In this document: in pieces, positions 11,798 to 22,800 of the stretch | Layout: every line of letters starts with the position of its first letter | Numbering within the stretch: position 1 is the first letter of the stretch | Source: Sitta carolinensis | Lineage: Eukaryota; Chordata; Aves; Passeriformes; Sittidae | Reading direction: 5' to 3' | Assembly: GCA_032173965.1 (NCBI GenBank) | Contig: CM063284.1 | Coordinates: 130,625,125-130,689,124, forward strand | DNA: 64,000 nt | Notes under the pieces: generated by a model | Databases searched by the model: none | What the model saw: the letters and a program-made list of their open reading frames with translations, nothing else | What the model was told of the DNA's origin: nothing | Made by a program: the position numbers and the translations under genes

Positions 11798-13235
11798 AAA
11801 ACCAAAAACAAAAACAAAAAAAAGCAGCTTCTTAGCAAGCCCCGCAGGAGGGTTTCTGGATTTAAAAATAAACAACCAACCAACCAAAAAACCAACCAAC
11901 CAAACAAAAAAAACCAAACAAAGACCCGAAAAAAATCAGGACCAGGTCCGAAATGGGCCACCGGAACGGTTTTGATAGGCGTTAATCACTCGTCCCGTTT
12001 GCAGAGCGGCAGCGCACCGCCCCGCCGAGCTGCCGGATCCACGGAGCTCCCGGCGCCACTGCCCCGCACCGCCCTCCCGTCCCGCCGCTCTGCGTGCGTG
12101 AGCTCCCGCGCCTTCTCCAGCGACAACAAACAAACGAAAGATAAACTAAAAAATACTCCTCGAGCCGGCAGCCCAAATTTTCACTAGGAAGAGGCGAGAG
12201 ATGCAGCCGCAGCAGCCGAGGGGCCGCTGCGCAGCGCTCCGCCTGCGCCCCGATCCCGCGCTCCGCTGTTTCCCGCAGCTCCCGCGGCTCGGGGGTAAAA
12301 ACACCAACCCCCGGAACTCCTCCCGGCACAGGTAGCACGGAGCCGCCTCCCGACCCCGCGGGCGCGGAGGCCCCGCCGGGCCGGGTCGGGCCGGGCCGGG
12401 CCGGGCCGCTCGCTCCTTTCCCGGTGCACAGCCGGGATGAGGAGCGGCAGCTCGCTGCCGCAGTCCGGCCGTCTGGTCTGCATTAGTGTTTTTATAAGGG
12501 GCTCAAACAAATCGAATACAAGGTCACCAAATAATTAACAGTTGTGAATTCCCTCCTTTCCAATTAAAATACTTCCCTGTTTATATTTCATTTTCCTTCT
12601 GCCAACGACAACACTGCTTGGGCAAAGGCGCTGCATAGATTACACTATATTGCAGCTTTCGGTCCACCCAGAAACCCGCTGTTTTGCATAAATATGTTGT
12701 ACTAGATGAACTTCAAGTGGGATTTACACTCTTTTCTTCTGCCATATGTACAGCCAGGCCATTTTCAGTTTCTGCACACGGGATCCCCCTTTCGTCCTAA
12801 CCCTCTATTCTCCACCCTCACGACCCTCATGGCAAGAGCAAAATAACGATGTTCAGACCACTGTCCATCCGAATCAGCTGCCTCCCAACTGGAACGCGAA
12901 ACTGCACAAAGAAAACGGGGAGGGAAAAAAGAGACGATCTCGACTTATTTCGATTTCCCCGTCCCCTTGGCGCGGACCGCTGCATTTCGTATGCGGGAGA
13001 CTTGCCGTGGTGCCGGTGCAGCGGGCAGCTCTGCAGACACAAAAGGGTGAGGCGAGGGGCACTCGCAGCAGCCGGCCCTCGTGGCAATCCCTTCCCACAG
13101 AGATCCTTTCGAAAATCGTGCTCCCTCGCACCCAAGCTATTTCTTTTTTGTTTTCGATTTGTTCCCAGTCATGCCGTGTTTCTTGCTAGCTGTGAGATTG
13201 CTTGTTTATAGCTCCCTACTCCAGCTCCCTCCGCT

Positions 13236-13268
<33 letters not shown>

Positions 13269-16200
13269 CTCCCTGCCTGGTGGAGTCCATGCAGCTCCTA
13301 ATTGTCCTGCCTTACTGTGGAGCTCCAATGCTGGGGGTCCTGAGGCCAGTGAGAGCACCATCTGCGTTTTAATGAGTTACTTCATGTGCCAACAGTAATT
13401 TTCCTACATTCAGCTAGGTCCTGTCTGATCTTGCGACCGTAACAAGGGGGAGCGAGTGGGGGGCGGGAGAGGGTGGAGAAGGGGAATCGCAAACACTTTC
13501 CCCCCTTTCTCCTCTCTTTGCCTACCGAGGGGGGAAAGAATTATATATATATTAAGCAGTAGCAAGTCTTCACTCCCTCTCGAGCTACCCTGAAAACGAT
13601 CTTATTAGCTTCAAGTGGGAAGGGAAGAAGCGAAGCAAAGGGAAGCGGCCGTCAGTGTCTGCACCGCAGCGCTCTGCCCCGCAGCCTCGGGGGCGGTGAG
13701 ACGGGCGGGCTCGGGACTGCTGCGGCCGGGAGCTGCTGCCGGTCAGAGCCGAGCGCCGAGCAGCCCCGCCGGACGCTCTGGCGGACACGCAGTCACAGCA
13801 GCCTGTACGGGAAGGGTAATTCTCGGCAGGACTAAAAGTCGCTTCGTGCTCTTCTGCGGGCTGCTGTACCCCGAAAATGCTGTCATGCAGGACAGCGTGC
13901 GGCAGGTGGGACGGCCATCGTCATATCCCCCCCGGAGCTGCCGCTTAGGTAAAGAGCAGCCCTTCTAATTGGGTCAATTTGGGCGGCTATATTGTCTGCA
14001 AATGAATTGACAGAAAATCTGCTCCCCCCTTCCCCGCTTTCCCCGAGCAAAGACTGTTCATCATCAGCACAACTCCAGCTCGCCAATTAACTGGGCTAGG
14101 AGCCCACGGGGAGGTGGGCAGTAAAATAGCTACCACTTCAGAGGAACGGAAGCTCTCTTGAAGTTTTTTGGTGATGTGCCATCGGCTGATCCACTTCATT
14201 ATGGGAGACTAGACAATATTTGATATGTTATGACATGAACACTCAATTAGATCACTGAGTTGAAATACTCCAATCAGTGGCTTGATGCTAAGCAACCCTC
14301 AGAAGGTCCAGCAGAAGGTCACAGCCTGTGACACATCAAATCAAAATCAATGGGGAAAGTGAGGCTTTTCCTTAATCAAACCAGGACTTCTGTTAGCAAA
14401 TCACTTCCCCCAGAGTAGAATCTTACATGCAGCGAGATGAGCTAAATTTGTTAAATTAACTGTCTTTCTTCTGGTTATCAAGAATAAGATGATATCGAGC
14501 GCGGCTCCATTTCCTGCGGCTCGCAGAATTAGCACCCCGTTTCCTCTCCGTCAGGGGGAGCGGTCCTGCTCCTTTCTGACGGCTGAATTTTCGAAACCGT
14601 GTTTCTAGAAAGCGAGTCCTCTTCCCCCCCACCCCCGCTTTTAACAGCGACGGAGAAAACAACCCCCATAAGCGAAGGCGGAGACCAAAACCCCTTGTCC
14701 CTTTCCCCTCGAAAACGTCTGCGGGCTTCCGACCGCGAGGGCCACATACTGTGGCCGCTTCCACTCATCCTCCCGAGCCCAGAGAGGCGCGATGGGCACA
14801 AAGGTGGGAAACGAAGAGCCCCGCCGAGCTCCCTCCGCGAAAAGAACCCCCCGAGCCAGGGGTAGCGACGGGGCAAGGGGCTGAGCCTTGGGTGCCGTGG
14901 GCGGGGAGAGGCTTCCGGCTCGGGGAGGCGGTGAAGGGGGTCGGTTTGGGTTCGGTTCGATTTGGTTTGGGACGATGCCGATCTGCGGCTCCAGAGAGCA
15001 GTGTGATTTTCCCAGCGCTGTGTTCTGCCCTAAAACGGCTGGGACAGGACGGGAGGGCGGCGAGCTGCTTCGGCTCCCGGCGCTGCCAGACACCGGCAGG
15101 TACACCAGTGCCAGGGGAGGCGCGGACGGAGGGGAGGGTCTTCAGATATGGGAGAGGGGGAAGAACGAAAGCTCAGCCTTCATTAAGAACCTGTTAATTA
15201 GTCTGTTGTTAATGGCTCACAACCAGGGTAACAAAAAAAGGGGGGAATAAAAGGGGCAGGGGTTGTTTTTATGGAAGGGAAATTTTGCTCTGGATCGACG
15301 AGAAATGTGCGGCCCCGTGTACGAGCGATACGGCGACGAGAGAAAAGCACAGGAGGGACCCGGCCGGAGCTGCAGGTCACGGAGTGGGCCCGGGAGCCCC
15401 CGCGGCACCGATGCTGCCCGGGAAGCTCGGCGGCCCGGGATAGCGGACCCCGCTGCTAATCCTGGCCCGGGGTGTGTGAGGAGACCAGCCCCGCATACAG
15501 CTCAAAAGATGCGGCCCCGGAGCAGACGTCAAGTCCGGCTGCCCCTCGCTGAGTCCCGGTACTGGGCGGTACCTGGGCTGCACGCTGCGCCCCCGCAAGC
15601 GGAGCCGGAGGGTCCCCGTCCCAGCGCTCTCGGACGGGGCCGGGCTCTTCCAGGTAACCCCGATAACGCGACCCGAGGCGAGAGCTGCCTCAGGCAGAAG
15701 ATGCTTGCCCTCGGTCAGTTTAAACTTTCTTTTTGCAGTGCAGCCGTGTCGATAAGAGCCACCCTTTCTCCGGCGGGTGGAAAGAAACCAGAAGAGCGAT
15801 GTATAATTTTTTTCCAAGGTTGAATTTACACCCAAATTCCGCCTGCAAAGCTGGGGTGTGTTTTCCACCACCCCATGGCGATTCGGGGGGTACACTAGAG
15901 TTTCTCGCACGCAGCACTTAGGGCTGCCTCGGCTCAGGTTTAGTGCCTCGGGGCCGTTTGCTTTAAACTAAAACAACGCGACTCCCAATTTTCCGAGAGA
16001 TCTGCACTTTCCTGCAATACCGGGGCGGGGAACAGCCCCGGTGACCAGTGCAGCGCGCTCCCCACTTCCCCAGCACCAGGCTCCGCGGGACGGCAGCCGC
16101 GTTCCGTGAAGAGCAGCGAGAAGGGGCGCCCGCATCCCCGGGGGGACCGTGAGGGGCGTGGGGGGCAGAACTTACCTCGTCCCCTGTCTACAAAACTAGT

Positions 16201-16512
16201 GATGGTGTTGGCGGATTTGGACGACTGAAAAAAGCTGGCGTTGATGCCCAGTTTCTCCGCGATAGAGTAAGTCCTGAACAGAGACAGCATGTATTCGTGG
16301 GGTTCCGCCCGTGGGAGCGCCCGGTCCATGGCGTGTCCCCCTTGCCGCGGGCGGTTCTCCCGTGGGGACCGCGGCACTCTGCGGCTGCGACCACCTTTGG
16401 AGGAGGCGGCGAGCCCCGAGGAGGCAGGGAGGGAAGCCGGGAGGCAGCAAGGTAAATCCCAGAGGAGGCTGGCGAGCAAGGCGGCGGAAAGCAGGGCCCG
16501 GCGTGCATTCAT
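5503..16512 (-). CDS. GDF6: Growth/differentiation factor 6 (BMP13), complete two-exon coding sequence
   Basis: GDF6 is a secreted TGF-beta/BMP ligand used in joint, skull, vertebral and eye development; it signals through BMP receptors and SMAD1/5/8. Joining 16512-16176 to 6371-5503 gives 1206 nt, 401 residues plus TAG, with GT/AG borders. Visible parts are a hydrophobic signal peptide (about residues 1-24, with WDLP at 18-21), a propeptide with an N-glycosylation site NAS at 91-93, a basic furin-type site RRQRR at 277-281, and a 120-residue mature domain at 282-401. That domain has all seven knot cysteines (C300, C329, C333, C365, C366, C398, C400) and ends SCGCR. From memory of human GDF6, the mature domain differs at only one position (H327, Tyr in human), while the whole protein is shorter (401 versus 455), with the loss in the G/P/R-rich propeptide. 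GDF5 and GDF7 are the alternatives; the exon 1 block HEYMLS...INASFFQSS and the mature N-terminus TAFASRHGK indicate GDF6. Confidence 0.97.
6529..6554. repeat. (GA)13 microsatellite
   Basis: A GA dinucleotide run in a purine-rich stretch. On the GDF6 sense strand it is a (TC)n tract about 160 nt upstream of the exon 2 acceptor. Confidence 0.95.
6980..7200. promoter_or_regulatory. Candidate intronic regulatory element with TCF and bicoid-type sites
   Basis: Between GC-rich patches lies AT-rich sequence with recognisable binding motifs: ATATCAAAGG (TCF/LEF type) at 7000-7009, overlapping AGGTCA at 7007-7012, and two GGATTA (TAATCC, OTX/PITX/CRX type) at 7156-7161 and 7181-7186. The last two sit in a 9-base direct repeat, tgcggatta, spaced 25 bp. 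No coding frame is present. Function is inferred from motif content only. Confidence 0.35.
7225..7625. other. CpG-rich patch in GDF6 intron
   Basis: Dense CpG and GC-rich sequence, which explains the overlapping open frames on both strands here. No TATA box or splice-supported exon is visible. It may be part of the CpG-island cluster typical of Polycomb-regulated developmental genes. Confidence 0.45.
9839..9880. repeat. Homopolymer T42
   Basis: An uninterrupted T-run of about 42 bases, flanked by (TTTG)/(TTGG)-like simple sequence at 9808-9838 and 9881-9900. The exact length may reflect assembly or sequencing limits. Confidence 0.95.
10811..10860. repeat. T-rich tract
   Basis: T-runs broken by short CC/CCC/C interruptions over 50 bases; in GDF6 sense it is A-rich with G interruptions. 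Simple sequence, no coding potential. Confidence 0.9.
11715..11935. repeat. A-rich compound simple repeat
   Basis: In order: AAAC/AAAAC pentamer repeats at about 11720-11765, an A-run at about 11764-11795, ACCAAAA/AACAAAA units to 11823, then CAAC and CCAA repeats at about 11873-11905 and a further A-rich end. This is low-complexity DNA inside the GDF6 intron. It could be an expanded poly(A) remnant, but no element body is recognised beside it. Confidence 0.85.
12374..12410. repeat. (GGGCC)n-like short tandem repeat
   Basis: About seven degenerate copies of a GGGCC unit (with one GGGTC variant) in a CpG-rich patch of the GDF6 intron. Pure GC and potentially structure-forming. Confidence 0.75.
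12510..12740. promoter_or_regulatory. Candidate intronic regulatory element
   Basis: AT-rich, non-repetitive sequence next to a CpG patch. It contains TAATTAAC (homeodomain type, about 12532) and TTTTGCAT (one mismatch to the POU octamer) at 12682-12689. No open frame of note. Proposed only from composition and motif clustering in a developmental gene's intron. Confidence 0.25.
13239..13268. repeat. Homopolymer T30
   Basis: An uninterrupted run of 30 T in the GDF6 intron. Confidence 0.95.
13960..14460. promoter_or_regulatory. Candidate intronic enhancer-like element
   Basis: About 500 bp of balanced, non-repetitive sequence between CpG-rich blocks, dense in homeodomain/TALE-like motifs: TTGACAG (MEIS/TGIF type, 14007-14013), CAATTAAC near 14084-14092, CAATCAG (PBX/CCAAT type, about 14271), and a run of ATCAAA/ATCAAT at 14335-14353. 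There is no coding potential. The long AT-balanced stretch inside a GC-rich intron resembles conserved non-coding elements known around GDF6, but conservation cannot be measured here. Confidence 0.3.
16176..16512 (-). CDS. GDF6: GDF6 coding exon 1
   Basis: This exon encodes residues 1-112 and the first base of codon 113: the signal peptide and N-terminal propeptide. The donor reads G|GTAAGT, with intron bases starting at 16175. The ATG at 16512-16510 was chosen because the following residues ([10 protein letters not shown], then LLWDLP) align with the human N-terminus. A second, out-of-frame ATG starts four bases later (16508), inside ATGAATG, and opens a 106-codon frame that is not conserved-looking and is probably irrelevant. 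Confidence 0.95.
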
Positions 16513-16880
16513 AGCGAGAGGCGGAGGCGGTGGGGAGGAAGAGGAGGGCAGCCCGACGTGCGGCTCCGGCGGCCCACGGAGCGGCGCGGGGACTGCGCGG
16601 CGGCGTGGCGCGGAGCGGCGACTGCACCCGGGCGGGCTCGGCCCGCAGCCGCCCGCCCCGCCCCGCGGGTACCGCCCCGCGGCGCACCGCCCTGTGGGGG
16701 CACCCAGCCCGCCCCGCGGGGCGGTCCGCGGCGGGGCGGGACACCCCGTGGTCGGGCGCCTGGGGGTGCCTTTGCTCCCTCCTCGCTGTGTGCACCACGC
16801 GGGAAGTGGACACGAGGGTCGGAGAGAGATGCCGCGCGTCTTGCTGCCACCTCTCGGGTACCAATTCTCATCAAGCCACC
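16513..16880 (-). promoter_or_regulatory. GDF6: GDF6 5' UTR and CpG-island promoter
   Basis: Immediately upstream of the start codon is very CpG-rich DNA with several GC boxes (Sp1/KLF type), for example at about 16651-16665 and 16731-16740. No TATA box is seen at a useful distance, so start sites are probably dispersed. The island fades at about 16850. The transcription start cannot be placed from sequence alone. Confidence 0.6.
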
Positions 16881-19800
16881 GGTGCTGTCATCTGTTCAGG
16901 TGCCTCACAGGATCTTCAGGTTTGAGTGTGGGCAGATCCGTTCGATGCTAATGATTTTACCTGAGGCTCTCTGTGTTCCCGTGGCTATGTGCCTGAAAAC
17001 TTAGCACAAAGCAGGGGCCTTACAAGAAGGCGAATTTGGTGGCAAGTGAAGGTCTCACCTTGGGATGTGCCAGGGCCCATCTGGGCAGGCTTGAGGCAGA
17101 CCCTGACACCCATTAGAAAAGGGAGGGAAAGCACAGGAAGAGCTAGAGACCATTCTCCTTGTCTCAAAATCTGCAAATCGGCCACCAAGAGGGGACCAGC
17201 CCAAGTGGAGCACAGTGCCAGGCTGGGGCCCGGCAAAAGGCAGCACTGGGCACTACTGGGCAGGCGGCAAGGTCAAGATAATCAGGATAGCCTGGGGCAG
17301 GCAGGAAAGGAAAGATTCCTCAAAGCAGGGTACACATTTGCCTTGTCCTGGTCATGTAGCAGTGGAGCAGAAGTACAAGGATTCAGAAATTCACCCACCA
17401 CTCTTCATTTGGATTTTCAGAGGTATATCCTTCAGCATGAAATTGGTGTCAGTTCTTCAATGGTTTCATCCAACCACCTGTCTAGGGTTCACAGCCATGA
17501 ACAAAGCACAGTAACATGGTTGCATTGCTCTACATGTCCTGATCACTACTTGCTTCTCCTTCACCTTCTCATCCTCCTGTCTGAACCATAGCACTGCTGC
17601 TGCAGGCAGCCACAAACCACTTTCCTCCACTTCCCCATAAGGCTTTTCTCTGCCCTGTGCTGAGTGTTCCTCCTTTTCTGTCCTGATCTCCCATTGTCCA
17701 CTTCTTCCTTCCTCTCCTATCTGCCTCAGCTCTGTCACTGGTGGATTTTCCTCTCATTCCAATAAGAGGTTGTGTGTTTAGCTGTGAAAGCCTGGTCCAT
17801 AGTAAATAAAGGGAATCTGGCATTCATCCCACCTTGAATCTGAGACCACCTCTGACTATGTTCCTCCATCAGCTGCCATTCTTCATGCAGTCATACACTG
17901 GACTCGTGGACTTGTCTTTTTCTTCCCTGTTCTCATTTTCTGCCAAAAGAGAGCAGCTCATGTCTGGGCTTTTGGCACCACTCCCAGAGCAACACAGGAT
18001 CAGTGAGGTGAGGCAGACCCTGACAGGGCATATGAAGCAGGCTTCTAGCCTGGCACATCCCAGTTTGCTGTAGGGTCCTTAGTCCCACTGTGTTCCCTAC
18101 AAAGAGACGCTAGGGGCCATGAGGAACACAAGGGGAACATTCAAAGCAAGTGACAAGCTCAGGTTCCAAGTGAACTGGGCTGCATCTTTACTAGAAAAAA
18201 AGATAATTCCAAGACAGGAGCTCACACTTCTGCAGCCCTCCATACATGGCTTAGAGAGCTCCCTGGTGTTGTTTTGGCCCACGCCAACTAGCACTCTCCC
18301 AGTCAATACCCAAGCCTGTTGCAAGTTCTGGCTTGTGCCAGGGGCTGTCCCTAGATGGCCATTTGGATGTGCCCATATGGATGTGGGACACATCATACAG
18401 CTGGGATTAGAGAATGGGGCCCATCATTGCCTTGGCTTCTTTTTAGCAGGATAGATGTACTGCGAGGTGCTGGCAGATGAACTGTGAAGAGACAGGGCTA
18501 CAAAAAGTATCAGTGACAGTGCAGAAATGAGGCAAGTGTTCTGCAAAATCAATTCCCACTTAATTCTGTCCCATTTCTTCACCCCCTTTTATTTATTGTG
18601 CTTTCACTCCTCCTGTCTATCCTCTACAGACTCCCTTCTGGCCACTACCCTTCCTTTTCATCAGCTGCTTTCTGTACTGGGAATGTCCCTCCTCCTCCTG
18701 TCCCTTTGGCTGCTTTTCTGATGCCTTACATTTGTTGCTTCTGCTCCCATTTGCCACTCCCATCCTTTCTGCTCATTACTTAGCATTTTGGCTAATTTTT
18801 TCTTGCCATGACCCAGTTCCTTCCGGAGCCTTATCATCACTTTTTTGTTTCCTTCTGCCCCTTTTGTGTCCTATTCACTTATTCCATGCTCCTGCTGGCT
18901 ATCTCCAATCAGCTGCCCAGCTCCAGTTTCTCCTCTGTCAGCTTCTGCCCAACCCTAGCCCCCCAGGCTCTTTCTTTTCTCTCCTGCTGTATTTCATTGT
19001 CCTGTTTTTCTTTTCTGATATTGTTCCCACTTCCCACATCCCCTCCTTGTGGTCCCAAATGCTGCTGCTGCACGGCTACCCTTTCCCACTCTCACTCTGC
19101 TGGTTTCCAGGGTCCCCTCTGGTGCTCCCAGAGTGTCTGTTCCCTTCCTGCCTTTGTCTCTTGGTCTGTCTCTCCTCTTCCCTCTTTGTTCTTGGCTTTT
19201 TCGTCCCTTGGCCTCCTTCTCTCCCAAGGGGAGGTGGTTTCATACCAATGCAAAGCTGCAAGGTCTTAAGACAACTTCCATCAGCCTGATTTAATTTCTA
19301 CCTGCTGCTTTTGCATGCTTTAACACATTCTCTAAAATTGGACTTGGGTGGCTGTTTTGCACTGTCACTTCTTTATCAGGAGCCTGTTTTAAAGCCCTCT
19401 GCAGGTAACAGGGCCTTTCCTCTGGCTCTTGTGACCTTTCAGGCAGTGTGGAGGCTGAGGCCCTGCTAAGGCAGATGCTCCCTGGTAGCACCCCAAGATT
19501 GTTGCTTAGCGGTGAGAGTGCACAGAGGTAGCAGTAACAGCCATAAATAGACAGTGCTGCTTTCCAGCCTGTTTCTCAAAGTTTAGGTTGCTCAGGGTTG
19601 TCCCCGTGCTGTTTTGGAAGACAATGCCATTGTTCAATACAGCTGATTGCCAAGACAGTCACTTCAGGGAATGACAGAGTATGGAACTCTGGGGATATAA
19701 CAATTGTGGTGCCTCATGGAGCAACACAGCCAGGTCACTGAGACGGACTTGAATACATTGGGCCATCTGAAGAAACTTTGGTTTTGATTGTCCCAGAGAA

Positions 19801-22800
19801 AACTCTGTGAAACTGGACCTAGGAATGGCAGGCAGGAGTGGGCACTTCATGGGGCAGCATGAGAATGAATCAGAGCCTGTGAGACACTTAGGATCCCCTC
19901 TTCAGTGCGTGGCAAAGAGTGAAATAATGGCAGCAACAATAAAAAGAATAAAATAATAGCAGCCACCAGAAAAGAAGAATAGTGTTTTAAAAACTTGTTT
20001 CCTTTCCGGTTTTCTCAACAATAAAAGTTGGCCAGATTTCAGTTTATAATTGCATTACACATATTTTGTAACAATTTTTAAAATTTCAAATATGTTTCTC
20101 AGAACCAAAGCAATTTGGAGACTGCAAAAATGCAGTTTTAAAACTAGTTTTATTGATTTGCTTGCACTAACACACATACTTTTCACATCTTTCACATTTT
20201 TTCTTTCTGTGAATTTGTTATTCTGGGGAAAAGTATAAATGAATGGAGGCAAATTTGAAAGTCAGGAAGCAGTCCAAATCAAATGTGATTTCTTTCGTCT
20301 GGAAGTTTAATAGAAATTTCTCTTGCTATAACCATAACATGAGCAGCCATGTTGAGGAAGAATGTCAAAGATTAAAATTCATCCCTGCAAAGTGGTCAAG
20401 CCATGATATAAGCATCTCTCATTTTACCTCTGGTTTGTGGTCATTTGCAAGACTTACTGTGGTGCATAAGGGATATGAGCACAGAGTTGATCAGTTTGTA
20501 GACATCCCTCCTTAGTATATTTTTTCTTTTTTTGTTATCTAGGTTGATGCTTGTTTTAACATGAACAATCTATTGTAGGATTTTTATTTCTGTGAACCAA
20601 AATCATTCTTTATTAGGATTACTAGGAAATGTAGCCCCTCAAACTATGGTCTTTTCCCCACTTTGGCACAATAGGGTCGAAAAAGGCCGTGGTTACATCA
20701 CATAATCAGGGGCAGGGATTCCTATCAGCACAGCAGTTAGCACATTTTCCAAAATGCTTGTGTAGTCCCTTTGTGCTGGTTTTTAGCAAAACACCAGCCT
20801 CCACAAGCCTTGGCTTTGAAAATGGGATTTTTTCTTCAAAGGCCCTGGTTCTGAGGCATTAAATTCTTATCCTTTTAGCATTAGCTTTTTTTAGCATCTC
20901 TAATTTTTTCTGCAGTGCTCCTGAAAAAGTTGGTTTTCAGTGCTTCACACTTGCAGGAATATCTATTTTTCAGTAGCTATATTTCGGCGCAGGAGTTGTT
21001 TCCCCTTCCCCAGATGGATCTTCCCTTATGGGTAATGGGCCAGCTCCTCTCCCTGCCTCCCTCCTGGCCAAGCTGCCCTGCTCTTGGCTGAGAGTGTCTT
21101 CTGAGATGGAGTACCAAACTCCTTCTCTGCTGCCTGCATTCTGGACCATCACATTAGCCAAATGTTTTTTTCCTTAACACAGAAAACCATCCTTTTTTCC
21201 TAAACATATTTATTTCATCATGCCCCATCTCCGAACCATCAACATACAACTCAAAAGTCAAAGCAGATCAAGATTTTTAACTGCCAGAACTCTGGTCTGT
21301 GAACTAACAGATGACAAAGGAGCATACTCAAATAAATAGGGTTGCTTTAGAAGAGTCTGAAGTACCTCCTGCATTGGTACTTTCCAAAGAAAGTTCTGTT
21401 TGGCTTTCCAAGCATCCCGCAAGCAATCTTCACCTCTCCCAGCAGCCCACAGCCACCAGAGCTCCTCCAGATGAGTCTCCCATGTTCTGGCTCAGTGGAG
21501 GGTTGTGCAGCCCCACAGTGTGGGGACAGGCTTTCCCATTTCTCTTCCTCTTGCTCCTGCTTTTGGCAGTTAGTCTTTTCGCAAGAAAAATCAGGAGAGG
21601 GAGCAGGGCTAATGCATCATTGTGGCTTTTTGCAGTACTTTATTTTGCCACAAACCAGTGGCAACTTTGCTTCTCTGCAAGCTCTCTGCATTTTTGTCAC
21701 TGTCTTAGATTAGAACCACATTGTCTCTCACTCACTGTTAAAAACTTAATATATGGACGTGAAGAGTGAAGCCATTCCTGCATTCTTGGTGCATCAAAAC
21801 ACATCCTGACATCAGGAAAACAAATTGCAGCATATAGATCAGGAGAAAGGGAAGAAGTTTGCAACAGTGATTCTCCTTTCCTTTGCTCTGATGTAGAAAA
21901 TTAAAATGATGTAGGAAATTGTTTTTCCTGTTTAGGATAGATTTGATTTTGAAAAATTACTACTAACTTTGTAAACATTAAAATAGACGCAATAAAGATG
22001 TGAAATTTCACACAGGGGATCCACAATGTTTGTATAATTATAAGCATATGGTTACTGTACACGAAGTCTCTGTTATACTTTTATTTACTAGTGCTTGGGG
22101 AAAACAGAGGTTCTCAAATTCAGTGTTTATTTACATGTATAGGGAATGTCACAGTCTCCATTAACCTGACATAATCTGTATTTCTGTCTTGGAACTCCAG
22201 CTATATAAACCAAACCCCCACTCACACCATCATTTCTAATTTGTTCAGCTACTCTGCTAAATCAGACAATTTCTGTCATTTCTAAAGAATCCTGCTGCTG
22301 ATGGTAGGATGAGAACTGCTTACCACCTCAGTGCCTGCTTATTTCAGCTCTTGAGGGGGTAAAAGTGAAAGCTGTTGCCTCAATGCAGTTTTCTTTGTTC
22401 TGAGGAATTTTGTGGGACATTAATTTGTTGTTTTCTTTTAGTCTGACTTTCTGTAAGGCTATGAACCAGCCCTGGAGGATACTCAGCATTTTTTCTTTGA
22501 TATCCATGATTCCTAGTTTTATAGGACACAGAAGGAACTCAGATCCAGCAGGATTCAGCCTTCATTTGTGGATGAATTACATCATTTTTTGTCTTTAATA
22601 TTGAGTGGCCATAGGTCTAAGGCTGTTCTTTGCTTCAGGAAGTGTGGGAGCTCATATATACACAGTAACTTCCCATTTTAGAAAAAAGGTGAAATAATTT
22701 TCAGATTTTTTTTTTTGCACTTTCTCCTTCTATGTAACAATATTGACAGTTTTGATAGGCTAGATTTAACTGCATTTGCATATTTTTTGGGGGTGAATAC

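Larger units (their letters stand above)
6372..16175 (-). other. GDF6: GDF6 intron
   Basis: A single 9.8 kb intron bounded by GTAAGT and CAG. It is heterogeneous: CpG-rich patches at about 7200-7600, 10030-10130, 11520-11700, 12000-12460, 13650-13800 and 14750-15700 alternate with AT-rich stretches and long homopolymers. Open frames on both strands, including a 229-codon one at 8355-9044, follow the GC-rich patches and show no recognisable domain or splice support. I find no embedded gene or RNA gene. Confidence 0.85.

Noticed and set aside
12290..12500. An alternative GDF6 promoter with a TATA-like TTTATAAG near 12490
   Set aside because: The AT match is short, orientation is ambiguous, and no downstream exon with coding continuity to exon 2 could be found.
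18732..19289. 185-codon plus-strand frame, hydrophobic-looking
   Set aside because: Pyrimidine-rich DNA encodes Ser, Leu, Pro and Phe in any frame; no membrane-protein family is recognised.
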